Source: Gammaproteobacteria bacterium
GTDB taxonomy: Bacteria; Pseudomonadota; Gammaproteobacteria; Steroidobacterales; Steroidobacteraceae
DNA length: 8,691 bases
NCBI GenBank assembly: GCA_029857655.1
Contig: JAOUGR010000075.1
Location: 1-8,691, forward strand
Direction: 5' to 3'
Shown here: one piece after another, positions 8,190-8,691 of the stretch
Numbering within the stretch: position 1 is the stretch's first letter
How the letters are laid out: each line of letters begins with the position of its first letter
Notes under the pieces: model-generated
Seen by the model: only the letters and a program-made list of their open reading frames with translations
Database searches by the model: none
Told to the model about the DNA's origin: nothing
Made by a program: the position numbers and the translations under genes

Positions 8190-8218
8190 TTGCGAATGCA
8201 CCGTGCGAGGCAAATAAT
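8190..8218 (+). promoter_or_regulatory. Candidate sigma-70 promoter for the secreted-protein gene
   Basis: TTGCGA (8190-8195) and AATAAT (8213-8218) are separated by 17 bases, with 4 of 6 and 5 of 6 matches to the -35 and -10 consensus. The stretch is notably AT-rich against its surroundings and lies 59 bases before the ATG at 8277. Activity is inferred only from sequence. Confidence 0.4.
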
Positions 8219-8276
8219 CTGTGCGGTCGCTTAACAAATTCCTCTTTACATAACGCAAAGAATTGGGGGCCACGTC

Positions 8277-8691
8277 ATGTCATCCAAATTGTGCAGGCTT
8301 TCGGCTGGATTGATTGCGGCGGCAGCTACGGCGCTGCTTGCGGCATCTGCAATGGGCGCGCCAGTGGCGCGTGTCGCTGCGGGATTGCCAAAGGGCGCGA
8401 TGCTCGAAAGTGCGGAGCGCGCTAATCCTAGTTCGACGCGGATGTCGGCCATGGGTGCCCGGGCGGCGGCCGAAGTGGCGCGTGTCCAGCGCGATGCGGA
8501 AGCGGCCAAGGGTGGATCTGCGGCACGTGTCAGCGCCGCTGGCGCCGAGGCGGGTGCTGCGACCGCGCGGAGTTCGCAGGATGACGATGGCTGCGTGAAC
8601 ACAGTGGATTGCGAGGGCGGCTTCCGTGACGGCCCGCGCGGCGGGCAGGCGGAAATTTCCATCGCCGTTGACAGCACCGGCCAGCACATCG
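8277..8691 (+). CDS. Secreted Ala-rich protein, possible BNR/sialidase-like repeat protein (3' end cut by window edge)
   Basis: The first 138 residues of an exported protein. The signal peptide has Lys4 and Arg7, a hydrophobic run LSAGLIAAAATALLAA (8-23) and likely cleavage after AMG (25-27). Then comes a long Ala-rich, charged, probably helical or disordered linker (about 30-100), an acidic DDD (102-104), a close Cys pair (106 and 112) that could form a disulfide, and finally GGQAEISIAVDSTGQHI (122-138). That last segment resembles the opening strand of BNR/exo-sialidase-like beta-propeller proteins, but too little is present to be sure. GGGGG (8265-8269) stands seven bases before the ATG, and a likely promoter lies at 8190-8218, so it is probably its own transcript and not part of the P-II operon. 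The frame stays open to the edge. Confidence 0.8.
   Translation, partial: MSSKLCRLSAGLIAAAATALLAASAMGAPVARVAAGLPKGAMLESAERANPSSTRMSAMGARAAAEVARVQRDAEAAKGGSAARVSAAGAEAGAATARSSQDDDGCVNTVDCEGGFRDGPRGGQAEISIAVDSTGQHI

Noticed and set aside
8246..8689. Minus-strand open frames opposite the right-edge gene
   Set aside because: The plus strand gives a signal peptide, a GGGGG ribosome site and an upstream promoter-like pair; the minus frames give only Ala/Arg-rich shadow sequence.

Overview
The window is high-GC proteobacterial DNA. The P-II protein is closest to proteobacterial GlnK/GlnB, the ferredoxin is of the thioredoxin-like [2Fe-2S] kind, and the Rhs protein carries a Sec signal peptide. A gammaproteobacterium of the Xanthomonadales/Nevskiales type fits best; this is inference from gene content and composition, not a proven assignment.

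Left and centre (1-7170, all minus strand): a compact operon read from right to left. It begins with a 2023-residue secreted polymorphic toxin (7170-1099) built as signal peptide, SpvB/TcaC-like head, seven Asp-rich FG-GAP/VCBS loops, YD/RHS repeats, RHS core ending in DPSG, and a variable C-terminal toxin. One base after its stop codon comes a 134-residue protein, the likely cognate immunity protein (1097-693). Four bases later comes an Imm27-like immunity protein starting at GTG (688-386). Three bases after that begins a ferredoxin-reductase-type FAD/NAD(P) flavoprotein (382 to the left edge, cut). The four genes look translationally coupled or at least co-transcribed.

Middle right (7171-7424): a divergent intergenic region between the toxin operon and the P-II gene. 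It holds a 16-base element with the sigma-54 layout GG-N10-GC, overlapped by a TAGAAT hexamer, and an 11-base inverted repeat.

Right (7425-8691, all plus strand): a P-II nitrogen regulator overlaps, through TTGA, a [2Fe-2S] ferredoxin-like protein with a TTG start. After a 142-base gap carrying a plausible sigma-70 promoter comes the start of a secreted Ala-rich protein, cut at the right edge.

How it fits together: the toxin is probably exported by Sec, displayed or released, and cleaved after its RHS core to free the C-terminal effector; the two small downstream proteins would protect the producer and its kin. The least known part is the last ~120 residues of the toxin and its adjacent 134-residue partner, for which I recognise no characterised activity. 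GC content falls from 60s-70s percent in the housekeeping genes to about 47-58 percent in the immunity region, consistent with an exchangeable toxin/immunity tip.
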